Positions 1 to 7,838 of a DNA stretch of 11,754 nt are shown here, in pieces. Under the pieces are notes generated by a model. The model ran no database searches, was not told the origin of the DNA, and saw nothing but the letters and a program-made list of their open reading frames with translations. Where the stretch lies: the NCBI GenBank assembly GCA_021199405.1, contig JAJQID010000094.1, positions 1 through 11,754 on the forward strand, read 5' to 3'. This stretch comes from Lachnospiraceae bacterium. GTDB lineage: Bacteria > Bacillota > Clostridia > Lachnospirales > Lachnospiraceae. A program made the position numbers and the translations under genes. How positions within the stretch are numbered: position 1 is the first letter of the stretch; every line of letters starts with the position of its first letter.

Positions 1-192
1 ATTCTGTACAGTACCGGAATATACGCCCTGCGGTTCGCCGGAGCTCTCATTCCGCACGGCACCTGAATAGATGCCCTGCGGTTGAGCTGTGTCCCCATCC
101 TGTGCGGTATCGGAATAGCTTTCCTGCGCCTCTGCTGTGTTCGAATTCTGCACGGTATCTGTATTGCTGTTCTGAATCTCCCCGGTGTCGGT
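1..192 (-). repeat. Tandem array of 48-bp units encoding 16-residue repeats
   Basis: Four units of exactly 48 bp lie at 145-192, 97-144, 49-96 and 1-48, in coding order. They translate to TDTGEIQNSNTDTVQN, SNTAEAQESYSDTAQD, GDTAQPQGIYSGAVRN and ESSGEPQGVYSGTVQN. The two units nearest the edge share PQG-I/V-YSG and match at 33 of 48 bases by my count. The inner units are more diverged. The array continues out of the window, so the copy number is unknown. Confidence 0.75.
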
Positions 193-414
193 GCTCTGCT
201 GCTCCTGCCTGCTCTGCGCCACAATCGGAGTAGCTGTGATCCAGTTCACCGTAGAGCCTCCCACTTCATCCGCCGGATTTCTGTTCTCCTGAGACGCGCT
301 CCCTTCCTGTTCCGTAGAATATTTATTTTCCGGGCTCTGTCCGCCATCCGCACTCTCCGGATTCTGCGGAGCCTCCGTATTGTCCTGATGATCTTCCAGA
401 TCGTGATCTAACAT
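1..414 (-). CDS. Hydrophilic Q/N/S/T/E-rich protein of unknown function with 16-residue repeats; 3' end beyond the window
   Basis: An open frame runs from the ATG at 414-412 to the left edge without a stop (138 codons seen). A strong ribosome site, GAGGGAGG, lies about 10 nt upstream of the ATG. The first 74 residues are acidic and polar (MLDHDLEDHQDN...) with no signal peptide and no membrane segment. Residues 75-138 are four tandem 16-residue repeats that continue past the edge. I do not recognise the family. A polar cytoplasmic tail ahead of a later membrane anchor, as in some Firmicutes HtrA-type proteases, is one possibility but nothing here proves it. It is separated from the polysaccharide genes by 206 bp holding operator-like repeats, so it is probably its own transcription unit. 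The plus-strand open frame over this region is a shadow. Confidence 0.7.
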   Translation of the reverse strand, partial: MLDHDLEDHQDNTEAPQNPESADGGQSPENKYSTEQEGSASQENRNPADEVGGSTVNWITATPIVAQSRQEQQSTDTGEIQNSNTDTVQNSNTAEAQESYSDTAQDGDTAQPQGIYSGAVRNESSGEPQGVYSGTVQN

Positions 415-512
415 GCTATGTCAACCTCCCTCAAGATTTCCTTCATTGGTTCTCACTTCTCATCTGCGGTTCTGCTCATTTACCGATACTGCTTCCAACC
501 GCCTTTTACATA

Positions 513-557
513 AATATAAACGGCATTTGTGTTAAATTTGTGTCAGATTCATGTAGA
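513..557 (-). promoter_or_regulatory. Candidate PhoP/WalR-class operator and -10 region upstream of the left-edge gene
   Basis: Read on the minus strand, hexamers TCTACA (557-552), CTGACA (546-541) and TTAACA (535-530) occur with exactly 5 bp between them, an 11-bp period. TTAACA-N5 direct repeats are the known PhoP box of Bacillus. Its complement TGTTAA-N5 resembles the WalR (YycF) box. A possible -10, TATATT (518-513), follows 11 nt after the last hexamer and has no good -35, as expected for an activator-dependent promoter. The identity of the regulator is inferred. Confidence 0.45.
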
Positions 558-620
558 AAAAATTAATCTTCCCGAACATCCGCAGCACACAGCGAAACAG
601 CCATAAAAACATGAACTCCC

Positions 621-1547
621 TCAGCCCCAATATTCCTTATTGGAGGTACAGAATAAAATCACTCTCCCCGGCAGCCTCTGATACCTCTTCCCCAGCAGAT
701 ACCCGCTGTAGCGTCCCACGCACTGCCAGAGGAAGGGCACCATGGCCCAGGGCTTTTTATGCTTTGCGAAATACTGGAAGGAGCGGCTGATCATGCGCAT
801 TCCCTCCTGCTCTGAGGATATCCCCTCAAACACCTCCGGGTGGTCCGCCTGAGACACCGCCAGGTCAAAATTGCGGTGAAACTGCTCCCAAAAGCCGTAA
901 TTATGAGAATGAAACACCTCCGCCCGGGCGGCGTAGCCTATCAGGTACCCGGCCCGCATGGCCTTACAGGCGTAAATCATATCCTCATTAAAGATCGCTT
1001 TCTCCTCAAAGCCGCCCACCTGATAGAACACGTCCCTGCGGTACATGGCGCACACATCTGAGCAGAAAAAGGTCTTGACGCCAAGCTCGGGAAGGTCGTC
1101 AATTCCCTTGATTCGCTCCCGGTCCGGATAATTAAATTCCCGGCTGCAGCGCTCTGTCAGGGCAGCGCCCTCCTTCGGCAGCTGTCTTGCGTAGGCCACG
1201 GCAATGCGCGGATCTCTCTGAAGCATGGCGGACAGCTCTTCCAAAAGCCTGTCGTTCGCCGGCACCGCGTCCTGGGTCATAAACAGTACAAAATCCGCGC
1301 CGGAGCAGTCCATGCCCCGGCGCCTTACTGCCGCGTGGTCGAACTCCGCTTTGGAGATATGGTAAATTTCAGCCATTTCCTCCGGAAGCTTCCCGATCGC
1401 TTCTCTCACCGGCTCCGTGAGCAGGCTCTCCTCCGTATTGATCAGGATGATTTTATGGATGGGGCGGCTCTGCTTCATCAGCCGATTTAAAATTTCAATG
1501 AATTCTCTCCCCGGCCGATAGGTGGGGATCATCACATCAATGGTCAT
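621..1547 (-). CDS. GT2 family glycosyltransferase, rhamnosyltransferase-like
   Basis: Predicted cytoplasmic glycosyltransferase of 308 residues with a GT-A fold, adding a sugar (plausibly rhamnose) to a lipid-linked glycan. The N-terminus TIDVMIPTYRPG is the first beta strand of the GT2 fold. FDHAAVRRRGMDCSGADFV followed by TQDA (residues 91-94) occupies the place of the DXD metal and nucleotide-sugar site, as in rhamnosyltransferase-type GT2 enzymes. NEDM (187-190) supplies the usual ED pair, and VFHSHNY (211-217) follows. I chose the ATG at 1547 because AGAGAG lies 6 nt upstream and the fold begins at once. An ATG at 1571 would add 8 residues, overlap the LCP gene and has no ribosome site. 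The gap to the LCP stop is 10 bp, so it is co-transcribed. It is the last gene of the cluster and I see no convincing terminator after it. Acceptor and donor are not determinable from sequence alone. Confidence 0.88.
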   Translation of the reverse strand: MTIDVMIPTYRPGREFIEILNRLMKQSRPIHKIILINTEESLLTEPVREAIGKLPEEMAEIYHISKAEFDHAAVRRRGMDCSGADFVLFMTQDAVPANDRLLEELSAMLQRDPRIAVAYARQLPKEGAALTERCSREFNYPDRERIKGIDDLPELGVKTFFCSDVCAMYRRDVFYQVGGFEEKAIFNEDMIYACKAMRAGYLIGYAARAEVFHSHNYGFWEQFHRNFDLAVSQADHPEVFEGISSEQEGMRMISRSFQYFAKHKKPWAMVPFLWQCVGRYSGYLLGKRYQRLPGRVILFCTSNKEYWG

Positions 1548-1557
1548 ATTCTGCTCT

Positions 1558-2667
1558 CTAATAGCTGACATAAGGAGAGGTATCCGATTTAATCTGAGCG
1601 GCGATTGCCTTCAGCTCGTCCGACGGCTCATAATTATAGTCATTAAAGAACATCTGATGGAATTCCGTCACCGCGGTCTCCATATCCGTACAGATGACCA
1701 CGCTTCCGATATTGTTGCCCATGGTAGCGCTGGTGCGGTATTCCTCAAAGGGGAAGCCGCCGTCATTGACCACAGTATAAGAGCTCAGGTCAGAGAGAAG
1801 GGAAATAATCTCCGACAGCTCAATGGAGGTATACACACTGCCGAACACGTTATTCACCATCTTGGTCAATGTCGTGACATCCATGGTTTTCGCCTGGTCA
1901 AGCATGGCCAGAAGCACCTCTCTCTGGCGCTCCGTTCTCTTATAATCATCGCCGCCGCCATATCGGATTCTGCAATAAGCAGTGGCCTGAATGCCGTCCA
2001 GGAGCTGATAACCGGTATCTGTCACCGGAGTATAAGAGGTATTCAGATTTTCGGAAATACCAATCTGATAATTATTGATATGCAGAAGCTCTGTCTCATC
2101 CACGTCAATCCATACGCCGCCCAGAGCGTCCACCGCGTCCACCATTCCCTTAAAGCCTACGGTCACAAAATCCGTGATATCCAGATCCAGATTCATGTTC
2201 AACATACTGATGGCCTGCTGCGGACCGCCCTTGGCGTAAGCGGCGTTGCACTTACTGTAGGTGTCGTTGCCCAGGTTCAGGTATGTATCTCTGTACACAC
2301 TCATCAGATGAACTTCCTTGGTATCCAGGTTCAGCGAGACAATCATGATGGTATCGCTTCTGGTGTTGGAGGTCAGGTTCCCCACGGTGGAGTCCACGCC
2401 AAACAGCGCCACCGTGTAGTAGCCCTGCAGCACCTCATTCTCCTGCACCGCCTGGTTGATAACGATATCCTCCTCCTGAATCTCCACCTTCTGGATGCCG
2501 GTCTCCTCGTCCGTAGCCCGGGTCACCACCCAGAGAGCCACCAGCATGACCACCAGCACCAGCGCTTCCACTAACAGGATGACTGCTGTTCTGGCTCTGC
2601 TTTTTTTCTTTCTTTTCTTTGTACTGTGAGAATTTCCCGTCCTGCCGTTTGTGCTCCGTTGTGCCAT
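1558..2667 (-). CDS. LytR-CpsA-Psr (LCP) family cell-wall polymer transferase
   Basis: Membrane-anchored enzyme of 369 residues. LCP proteins move undecaprenyl-pyrophosphate-linked polymers onto peptidoglycan on the outer face of the membrane. A basic stretch (KKRKKKSRAR, 17-26) precedes one membrane helix at about 27-48, so the bulk is extracellular. Family motifs are visible: NTRSDTIMIVSLN (101-113) with the conserved R103 and D105, SVYRDTY (123-129), and RIRYGGGDDYKRTERQREVL (233-252) with the arginines that bind the pyrophosphate. The length is usual for a single-domain LCP protein. GGAGG lies 12 nt before the ATG. The gene sits 21 bp after the sugar-phosphate transferase and just before a GT2, which supports a role as the ligase for this cluster's polysaccharide rather than a general attenuator of transcription, the older annotation of the family. 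The stop is TAG. Confidence 0.93.
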   Translation of the reverse strand: MAQRSTNGRTGNSHSTKKRKKKSRARTAVILLVEALVLVVMLVALWVVTRATDEETGIQKVEIQEEDIVINQAVQENEVLQGYYTVALFGVDSTVGNLTSNTRSDTIMIVSLNLDTKEVHLMSVYRDTYLNLGNDTYSKCNAAYAKGGPQQAISMLNMNLDLDITDFVTVGFKGMVDAVDALGGVWIDVDETELLHINNYQIGISENLNTSYTPVTDTGYQLLDGIQATAYCRIRYGGGDDYKRTERQREVLLAMLDQAKTMDVTTLTKMVNNVFGSVYTSIELSEIISLLSDLSSYTVVNDGGFPFEEYRTSATMGNNIGSVVICTDMETAVTEFHQMFFNDYNYEPSDELKAIAAQIKSDTSPYVSY

Positions 2668-2688
2668 GATGTCACGTTTCCTCCATTA

Positions 2689-4095
2689 TTAATATGCGTT
2701 CTTATTTACAAACCCTTTAAAAAGGGTCAGTATCAGGATTTTGATATCCAGCAGCATTGTCCAGTTTTCAATATAATAAATATCGTAATCGATGCGCTTT
2801 CTGATAGAAGTATCTCCCCGGTAGCCGTTCACCTGCGCCCAGCCGGTCATGCCCGGCCGCACCTGATGCTTGATCATATAGCGGGGAATCTCCTCCTTAA
2901 ACTTCTCCACGAACTGGGGCCGTTCCGGGCGGGGTCCCACCAGACTCATGTCGCCTTTGAGGATGTTGAAAAGCTGAGGCAGCTCATCCAGACTTGTGCG
3001 CCGCATAAATCGTCCTACCGGCGTCACTCTGGGGTCATCCTTCACCGTCCAGCCCTTAGCCTCATCCTCCGTGGTCTGCATGACCATGGTCCGGAATTTA
3101 TACATCTCAAAGGGCTTATTGTGCCTGCCCACCCGCTCCTGCTTAAAAATCACCGGTCCGTTGCTGCCTGTCTTAATCAGGATCGCGCAAACCACCATAG
3201 CCGGCGAAAACAGAATGATTGCCGCGATGGCTCCCACCACGTCCACACATCTTTTCATAAAGGCATTCCCGGAATTGGTCAGGGGAACATTGCGGATGTT
3301 GATCACCGGCAGGCCATTCAAATCCTCCGTATAGGGTTTTGTGGGAATCAACCGGTTGTAGTCCGGGATAAATTTGGTGTGAACGCCGTTCTTTTCACAG
3401 AAGGCCACCACCTCCTCCAGCCGGTCATAATCCTGTAAGGAAAGGCTGATGCCGATCTCATCCAGATCGTTGGAGGACAGAATTTCCTGTAAGCTGTCAA
3501 TCTCCCCGATGACCTCCACACCCTTGTAGGTCCAGCCGGGCTTTTTGTGGTCGTCCAGAATGCCGTAAATCCTGTAGCCCCACTCCGGATTGCCGAGAAT
3601 CCGGTCAATATAGGCCTCCGCCGCCTGAGAATAGCCCACCAGAAGCACATGCTTCTGATTGTATCCCTTCTCCCGCATGGAGCGCAGAATACGGCGCAGC
3701 ACATAACGGTAACCCCCGTCGTAGACGAAATTCAGAATATAAAAATAAAACAGCATGACACGGGAAAAATCCCGGGCCTTCGCCAGATACAAAATAGCCA
3801 GCAGAACAAAAATGCCCACCGTATTGGCTAAAAACAATGTGTCCAGCTCCAGCCGGAAACGCATGGTGCGCTTGGGCGTGTACATCCGGAACAGATAATA
3901 AATCACCAGATAGACAGGAACGATGGAGTAAAGCAGGGAGAAATATGTCTCCGGAGGAAGTACGCCGCCCTCGTCCATTCCGCCGATGCCCAGCACGAAT
4001 TTGATAAACCAGCTGGTAGCATAGGCAGCAATGATCATCACCGCGTCCAGAAGCAGATGTATTTTATTTAAAAGATTCTGGTTGTCCTTGATCAT
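2689..4095 (-). CDS. Polyprenyl-phosphate sugar-1-phosphate transferase (WcaJ/CpsE-like)
   Basis: Integral membrane enzyme of 468 residues that moves a hexose-1-phosphate from a UDP-sugar to undecaprenyl phosphate, the committing step of glycan synthesis. The N-terminal half has hydrophobic segments near 14-36, 52-70, 88-105 and 112-127. A CoA-binding-like Rossmann region follows (HVLLVGYSQAAEAYI, 149-163). The C-terminal catalytic domain begins at KRCVDVVGA (281) with its re-entrant helix. It has RVGRHNKPFEMYKFRTM (321-337), SLDELPQLFN (368-377) with the catalytic D370-E371 pair, SLVGPRPERP (384-393) and RPGMTGWAQVNGYRGDT (413-429). The length fits the WcaJ/CpsE class rather than the short PglC class. 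Glucose is the most common substrate of such enzymes, but galactose or another sugar cannot be excluded. A 74-bp gap separates it from the upstream GT2. GGGGA near the ATG is a modest ribosome site. Confidence 0.94.
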   Translation of the reverse strand: MIKDNQNLLNKIHLLLDAVMIIAAYATSWFIKFVLGIGGMDEGGVLPPETYFSLLYSIVPVYLVIYYLFRMYTPKRTMRFRLELDTLFLANTVGIFVLLAILYLAKARDFSRVMLFYFYILNFVYDGGYRYVLRRILRSMREKGYNQKHVLLVGYSQAAEAYIDRILGNPEWGYRIYGILDDHKKPGWTYKGVEVIGEIDSLQEILSSNDLDEIGISLSLQDYDRLEEVVAFCEKNGVHTKFIPDYNRLIPTKPYTEDLNGLPVINIRNVPLTNSGNAFMKRCVDVVGAIAAIILFSPAMVVCAILIKTGSNGPVIFKQERVGRHNKPFEMYKFRTMVMQTTEDEAKGWTVKDDPRVTPVGRFMRRTSLDELPQLFNILKGDMSLVGPRPERPQFVEKFKEEIPRYMIKHQVRPGMTGWAQVNGYRGDTSIRKRIDYDIYYIENWTMLLDIKILILTLFKGFVNKNAY

Positions 4096-4169
4096 TTGTT
4101 TCCCCGGTATTGTTTCTCCTCAGTCCCGTTTCTCTCCGGATGATCCGCCTCAAAAACCGACGGCAGCCT

Positions 4170-5126
4170 TTAAAGGATCCGGAAAATATTGACCCACAGC
4201 CGGAGCTGTATCTTTACATAGTTGATCAGATGCTTCCTCTGAAAGCGCACCTTCCGGTCTCTGTTCTCCCGCTTCAGGCACAGCTTCACGCCCTCTGAAA
4301 GTCCCCTGACATATTCCCGTCCCAGGCCTTTTTTTACAAAAAACAGCGTCTTCACCAGATACCCCAAAAGCAGCAGGGGAAGGTTCAGCAAAAGCTGGAG
4401 AAAAGGCATATTTTTCCAGGGAAGATACACACTGTTGCGGCTGGTAAGAGAAACCTTAAAGCTATTATAACGGGAGCCGGAAAAGCCGCTGCCCGCATGC
4501 TCCACCTTCGCCTCCGGCAGATAAATGCTGTGCCAGCCGTAAATTCTGGCTCTGTAGCCCACGTCCACATCCTCCAGGTAAGCGAAATGGGTCTCATCAA
4601 ACAGACCGATCTGATCGAACACTGCCCTGCGGTAAATAGCCGCGCCTCCGCAGGAGGAAAAAATCTCCGCCGGTTGGTCGTACGCATCCGCCGGTTTGCC
4701 GATGCCTCTTCCCTTCGCGTATCCCAGAGCCGTATACAGGTCTCCCGCGTTGTCAATTCTGTCCGGGGAATGCATCATCAGCATCTGCGCACTGATGGAA
4801 AAAAGCTTCCCGTCCTGTTCCATACCGTCAATTAACGCCTGAACATATCCTGGTCTTACCTTCGTGTCGTTATTTAATAAAATCACATATCTGGTGTGGC
4901 TGTGCCGGATGCCCGCATTGACCGCCCCGCAGAAACCGGTGTTGTCCGGCAAAAACAGAGTCTCTATCCCCGGATATGTCCGCAGAAACTCCACGGATCC
5001 GTCCGTGGAGCCATTGTCCACCACCAGCACGTGCCGGTCCTCCTCCTCAGCCTGCGGCAGAATGGCGTCCAGGCAATCCCCCAGATAATGAAGGCCGTTA
5101 TAATTGGGGATAATGATCGTTACCAT
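4170..5126 (-). CDS. GT2 family glycosyltransferase, WbbL/rhamnosyltransferase-like, with C-terminal membrane segment
   Basis: Glycosyltransferase of 318 residues. The GT-A domain opens with MVTIIIPNYNG and shows VDNGSTDGS (36-44), DNTGFCGAVNAGI (61-73), LLNNDT (83-88) at the metal site, SSCGGAAIYRRAVF (157-170) and YLEDVDVGYR (183-192). VEHAGSG follows. The C-terminus has a hydrophobic stretch at about 243-263 and then a basic tail, so the enzyme is probably held at the membrane. This is the pattern of cd04186-type GT2 enzymes, many of which are rhamnosyltransferases. The ATG follows the TAG of the upstream GT2 with no intervening base and in the same frame. GGAGAG at 5139-5134 gives it its own ribosome site. 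Donor specificity is inferred only from rfbA and rfbC nearby. Confidence 0.9.
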   Translation of the reverse strand: MVTIIIPNYNGLHYLGDCLDAILPQAEEEDRHVLVVDNGSTDGSVEFLRTYPGIETLFLPDNTGFCGAVNAGIRHSHTRYVILLNNDTKVRPGYVQALIDGMEQDGKLFSISAQMLMMHSPDRIDNAGDLYTALGYAKGRGIGKPADAYDQPAEIFSSCGGAAIYRRAVFDQIGLFDETHFAYLEDVDVGYRARIYGWHSIYLPEAKVEHAGSGFSGSRYNSFKVSLTSRNSVYLPWKNMPFLQLLLNLPLLLLGYLVKTLFFVKKGLGREYVRGLSEGVKLCLKRENRDRKVRFQRKHLINYVKIQLRLWVNIFRIL

Positions 5127-6482
5127 CTACTGTCTCTCCGGATCATATAAAATCAGGCAGCCATGGCAGTGTACAAAATCGGCCCAGGCCTTCCTTTTGT
5201 CTGTCTGGCTCCTGGAAGCAGTCTCAACGGACTTCGGGCTGTTACCCGCCGCCGTCTCATCTGACGCAAACTCCGGGTATTCCTTCAGAAAAGCCTCATA
5301 AAGCTCCGTCCGCACCAGACTGTTTTCAAAATCTCCCATGGCGCAGCTCTGCCACAGACCGGCTCTGTGCAGGTGTCCGCCGTCAAAGCCCCTCAAAAGC
5401 CCCTGATAAACGGGCCTTCCCTCTGCGTCAAGGGCCCCGCCCGCAATGCGGCTTCTGTGATAAACGGGTCCCGTCACCATAGCCACCTCGGGTCTGTCCC
5501 GGAAAATATCCTTGTAGTCCACTCTGTAAAAGCCCAGATGCTTACTGTGAGAGACTGTGGCTTCAATGCCTCGCTCCCGTAGATCCTCCCTCACTGCGGC
5601 AAGTCCCGCCTCATAGGCGTAGCGTTTGCTCTGAGGGTTATCTGCGGTGGACTCTCTATGACAGCGCCAGTGATATAATACCCTTGAGATGTTAAGAACT
5701 TGTAATGATTTGCGTCCGCCCGCCGTCTCCTGATCCAGACATCTGAGAGCCCGGAGCGTCAGATCATAATCCTGTGCTCCGTCATAAGCCGGGCGAAAGG
5801 AAAGCTTCTTCATCAGAGTGCTTTCCATCACCAGAAAGTGACAGATATAATTGTTGCTCCAGAGCAGGTCCTGATCGAAGGACGGCTTTAAATTGGCGTC
5901 ATAGAAGGCCTCTTCCCCATCCCATTTATCCTCATCGGAATACAGAACCCGGGCCAGAGCTCCGCTGTTTCTGCTCTCCTCGATGGTCTGCGCCATCTCA
6001 TAAAGAGCATCCGGAGTCAGCACATCGTCATGATCCAGCAGGCCAATGTAGGAACCGGCAGCCCGGGAAAGAGCTTCGTTGGTGTTTGCGGAAATTCCCC
6101 TGTTTTCTGCCAGCTTTCGATATCGGATTCGGGGATCATGAAAGCTTTCCGCCACGCCCTTCAGCCGATCTGACGGGCTTGCATCCGCCAGAATCAGCTC
6201 CCAGTTTCTGTAGGTCTGCGCCCGGACGGAGGAAATCATTTCCCGAAAATAATTTTCCGGCGTCTGATAGACCGGCACCAGAATGCTGAAAAAAATCCGG
6301 GAAATATTCTGGTTGAGACGCTGCCTTTGCAGCTCCTCCTCCGATGGAGGAGTGTATGTGTAAGCGTTATTTTTTTCGGTAATGCGCTCAAAAGCGGAGA
6401 CGAAAGTCTCCGCCAGACCGTTTTTTTTCAGATAATGATATGTTTTTTTCAGATTGGAAATGGTGAGAGAGGTATGCTTCAT
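5127..6482 (-). CDS. GT2 family glycosyltransferase (RfbC-Mx-like) with degenerate C-terminal half-domain
   Basis: Protein of 451 residues. A complete GT2 domain lies at about 64-285. It shows FSILVPVYQTPENYF (65-79), QTYRNWELILAD (89-100), ENRGISANTNEAL (126-138), LLDHDDVLTP (148-157) with the metal-binding DHDD, YSDEDK (181-186), LWSNNYICHF (207-216), AQDYDL (236-241) and VLYHWR (268-273). This order matches the first domain of Myxococcus RfbC-type two-domain enzymes. In that class a second GT2 domain follows KHLGFYRVDY-like sequence. Here the part after 325 keeps only features of the later half of such a domain (VAMVTGP..., GGALDAEGRPVYQGLL, AWADFVHCHGCLILYDP) and lacks its nucleotide-binding start, so it is probably non-catalytic. 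The start at 6482 is preferred because AGGAAG lies 9 nt upstream. An ATG at 6500 adds 6 residues without a ribosome site. It follows the ATPase gene by 34 bp. Confidence 0.85.
   Translation of the reverse strand: MKHTSLTISNLKKTYHYLKKNGLAETFVSAFERITEKNNAYTYTPPSEEELQRQRLNQNISRIFFSILVPVYQTPENYFREMISSVRAQTYRNWELILADASPSDRLKGVAESFHDPRIRYRKLAENRGISANTNEALSRAAGSYIGLLDHDDVLTPDALYEMAQTIEESRNSGALARVLYSDEDKWDGEEAFYDANLKPSFDQDLLWSNNYICHFLVMESTLMKKLSFRPAYDGAQDYDLTLRALRCLDQETAGGRKSLQVLNISRVLYHWRCHRESTADNPQSKRYAYEAGLAAVREDLRERGIEATVSHSKHLGFYRVDYKDIFRDRPEVAMVTGPVYHRSRIAGGALDAEGRPVYQGLLRGFDGGHLHRAGLWQSCAMGDFENSLVRTELYEAFLKEYPEFASDETAAGNSPKSVETASRSQTDKRKAWADFVHCHGCLILYDPERQ
5134..5139 (-). promoter_or_regulatory. 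Ribosome binding site of the downstream GT2, inside the end of the upstream GT2
   Basis: GGAGAG on the minus strand ends 7 nt before the ATG at 5126-5124. It shows that the second GT2 has its own start although only a TAG separates the two frames. It argues for coupled re-initiation rather than a fused protein. Confidence 0.55.
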
Positions 6483-6516
6483 GGTGTTATCTTCCTGCAT
6501 AATTGTTAGAATGATG

Positions 6517-7803
6517 TTAAGACCGGCTTTTTTCTGTCACTTCCACAGTGGAATCCATGTCATAAAATCCCACCGTATCCTTGTCTGACACCACTGTCAC
6601 ATTCAGTGCATCATATAAACGGTGATACACCTGAAATTCATCCCCCGCATAACCGGTCAGGCCAAGACTCAGCAGATATTCCCCGCCCTGAAGGCTCATT
6701 TTCTGAGTAAAGGTCACATGCTTGACATCCCCTGCCTTTACCGGCTCCAGGAACGCCTTCTCCACCATGCTGTTGGTACCGGTGATCTCTGTTCCTCTGA
6801 TATTCTTAAATGCAAAAGCAAAGATCGGCTCAGGAAGGCTCTCGTAAAATTCCACCTCCATGTGAATGGTAAAGCTGGTTCCCTTGAGGATGGCATTGCT
6901 TCTGACCTGGTGCTCATCGGTGATATAAAATTCCGTGATCTTCGCCTGCCTGGTGCCATACTCCAGCAGATGAGGATTGGTGCCCGCCTTCTGCGCTGCC
7001 AGGGCACGGATTTCCTCATCATCCACCAGAGATTCCGTCTTTTCCGAAGGCTGATGCTGCGGCTGATACTGCCCCACCAGCACCTGCTTGTAGGCGTCGA
7101 TCATATCCTTCGCGGTCCCCTCTCCCAGCATATCGCCCTGATTTAAGAGGATAACCCGGTCGCAGTATTTCTGGATGCTGGACAGATCGTGGCTGACAAA
7201 GACAATGGTCTTGCCCATCTCCTTGAATTCCTCAAATTTATGGTAGCATTTCGCCTGAAAGAAAACATCTCCCACGCTCAGGGCCTCATCCACGATCAGA
7301 ATCTCCGGGTCAATATTAATGGCCACAGCGAAGGCCAGCCGCACAAACATGCCGGAGGAGTAGGTCTTGACGGGCTGATAGACATAGTCGCCGATGTCCG
7401 CAAAATCCAGGATGGCGGGCAGCTTCTCTTTAATCTCTTCCTCGGAAAAGCCCAGCATGGTGCCATTCAGGTAGACATTCTCAATGCCGTTGTACTCCAT
7501 ATTGAAGCCCGCACCCAGCTCCAGAAGAGCGGAAATCCGGCCATTGACCTGCACGCTTCCTCCCGTGGGCTGAACCACACCGGTGATAATCTTTAAGATC
7601 GTGGACTTGCCGGAGCCATTGGTGCCGATAATGCCCACGCATTCTCCCTGCCCAATCTGAAAGCTTATGTCCTTTAAGGCGGCGTGCTCCGTATACTTGG
7701 GGCCGCCGATGCCCAGAGCATCCAGGATTCTGTAATATGGTTTCTCGTATAATTTATATACTTTAGAGACGTGATTTACGTCGATAGCGGGGGAATTTTT
7801 CAT
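6517..7803 (-). CDS. ABC transporter ATPase for polysaccharide export, Wzt/RgpD/TagH class
   Basis: Energises export of the lipid-linked polysaccharide across the cytoplasmic membrane together with the permease encoded just upstream. The 428 residues contain Walker A GTNGSGKST (60-68), the shortened signature YSSGM (148-152) typical of this export class, Walker B EILIVDEA (167-174), and the switch histidine H205 in VFVSHD. After a linker rich in Q, E and S (about 245-275), residues 280-420 form a beta-rich domain like the Wzt C-terminal carbohydrate-binding domain, which in O-antigen systems recognises the finished chain. The ATG at 7803 is chosen because AAGGA lies 6 nt upstream. A longer frame to 7875 would start inside the inverted-repeat element and add 24 unconserved residues. 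Unlike most such pairs it does not closely follow its permease: 280 bp intervene. Confidence 0.93.
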   Translation of the reverse strand: MKNSPAIDVNHVSKVYKLYEKPYYRILDALGIGGPKYTEHAALKDISFQIGQGECVGIIGTNGSGKSTILKIITGVVQPTGGSVQVNGRISALLELGAGFNMEYNGIENVYLNGTMLGFSEEEIKEKLPAILDFADIGDYVYQPVKTYSSGMFVRLAFAVAINIDPEILIVDEALSVGDVFFQAKCYHKFEEFKEMGKTIVFVSHDLSSIQKYCDRVILLNQGDMLGEGTAKDMIDAYKQVLVGQYQPQHQPSEKTESLVDDEEIRALAAQKAGTNPHLLEYGTRQAKITEFYITDEHQVRSNAILKGTSFTIHMEVEFYESLPEPIFAFAFKNIRGTEITGTNSMVEKAFLEPVKAGDVKHVTFTQKMSLQGGEYLLSLGLTGYAGDEFQVYHRLYDALNVTVVSDKDTVGFYDMDSTVEVTEKSRS

Positions 7804-7838
7804 AATGGATCCTTTTTTATTACTTGATTTTAATTTCC

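Noticed and set aside
82..411. Plus-strand open frame with a long arginine/leucine-rich product
   Set aside because: It is antisense to the repeat-encoding minus-strand gene, its composition is that of a shadow frame, and the minus frame has a strong ribosome site and in-phase 48-bp repeats.
541..620. Intrinsic terminator after the last polysaccharide gene
   Set aside because: A T-run occurs on the minus strand but I could not find a stable stem directly before it.
840..1061. Small plus-strand gene opposite the third GT2
   Set aside because: It lies wholly within the GT2 coding region, has no ribosome site that I can see, and no recognisable product.
1522..2574. Long plus-strand open frame (350 codons) opposite the LCP gene
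   Set aside because: The minus strand encodes a clear LCP protein with all motifs. The plus product is histidine- and isoleucine-rich and shows no domain.
5124..5129. Programmed TAG readthrough fusing the two GT2 proteins
   Set aside because: The downstream gene has its own ribosome site at the right distance, and no stop-codon recoding signal is evident. TAG serves as an ordinary stop in several genes here.
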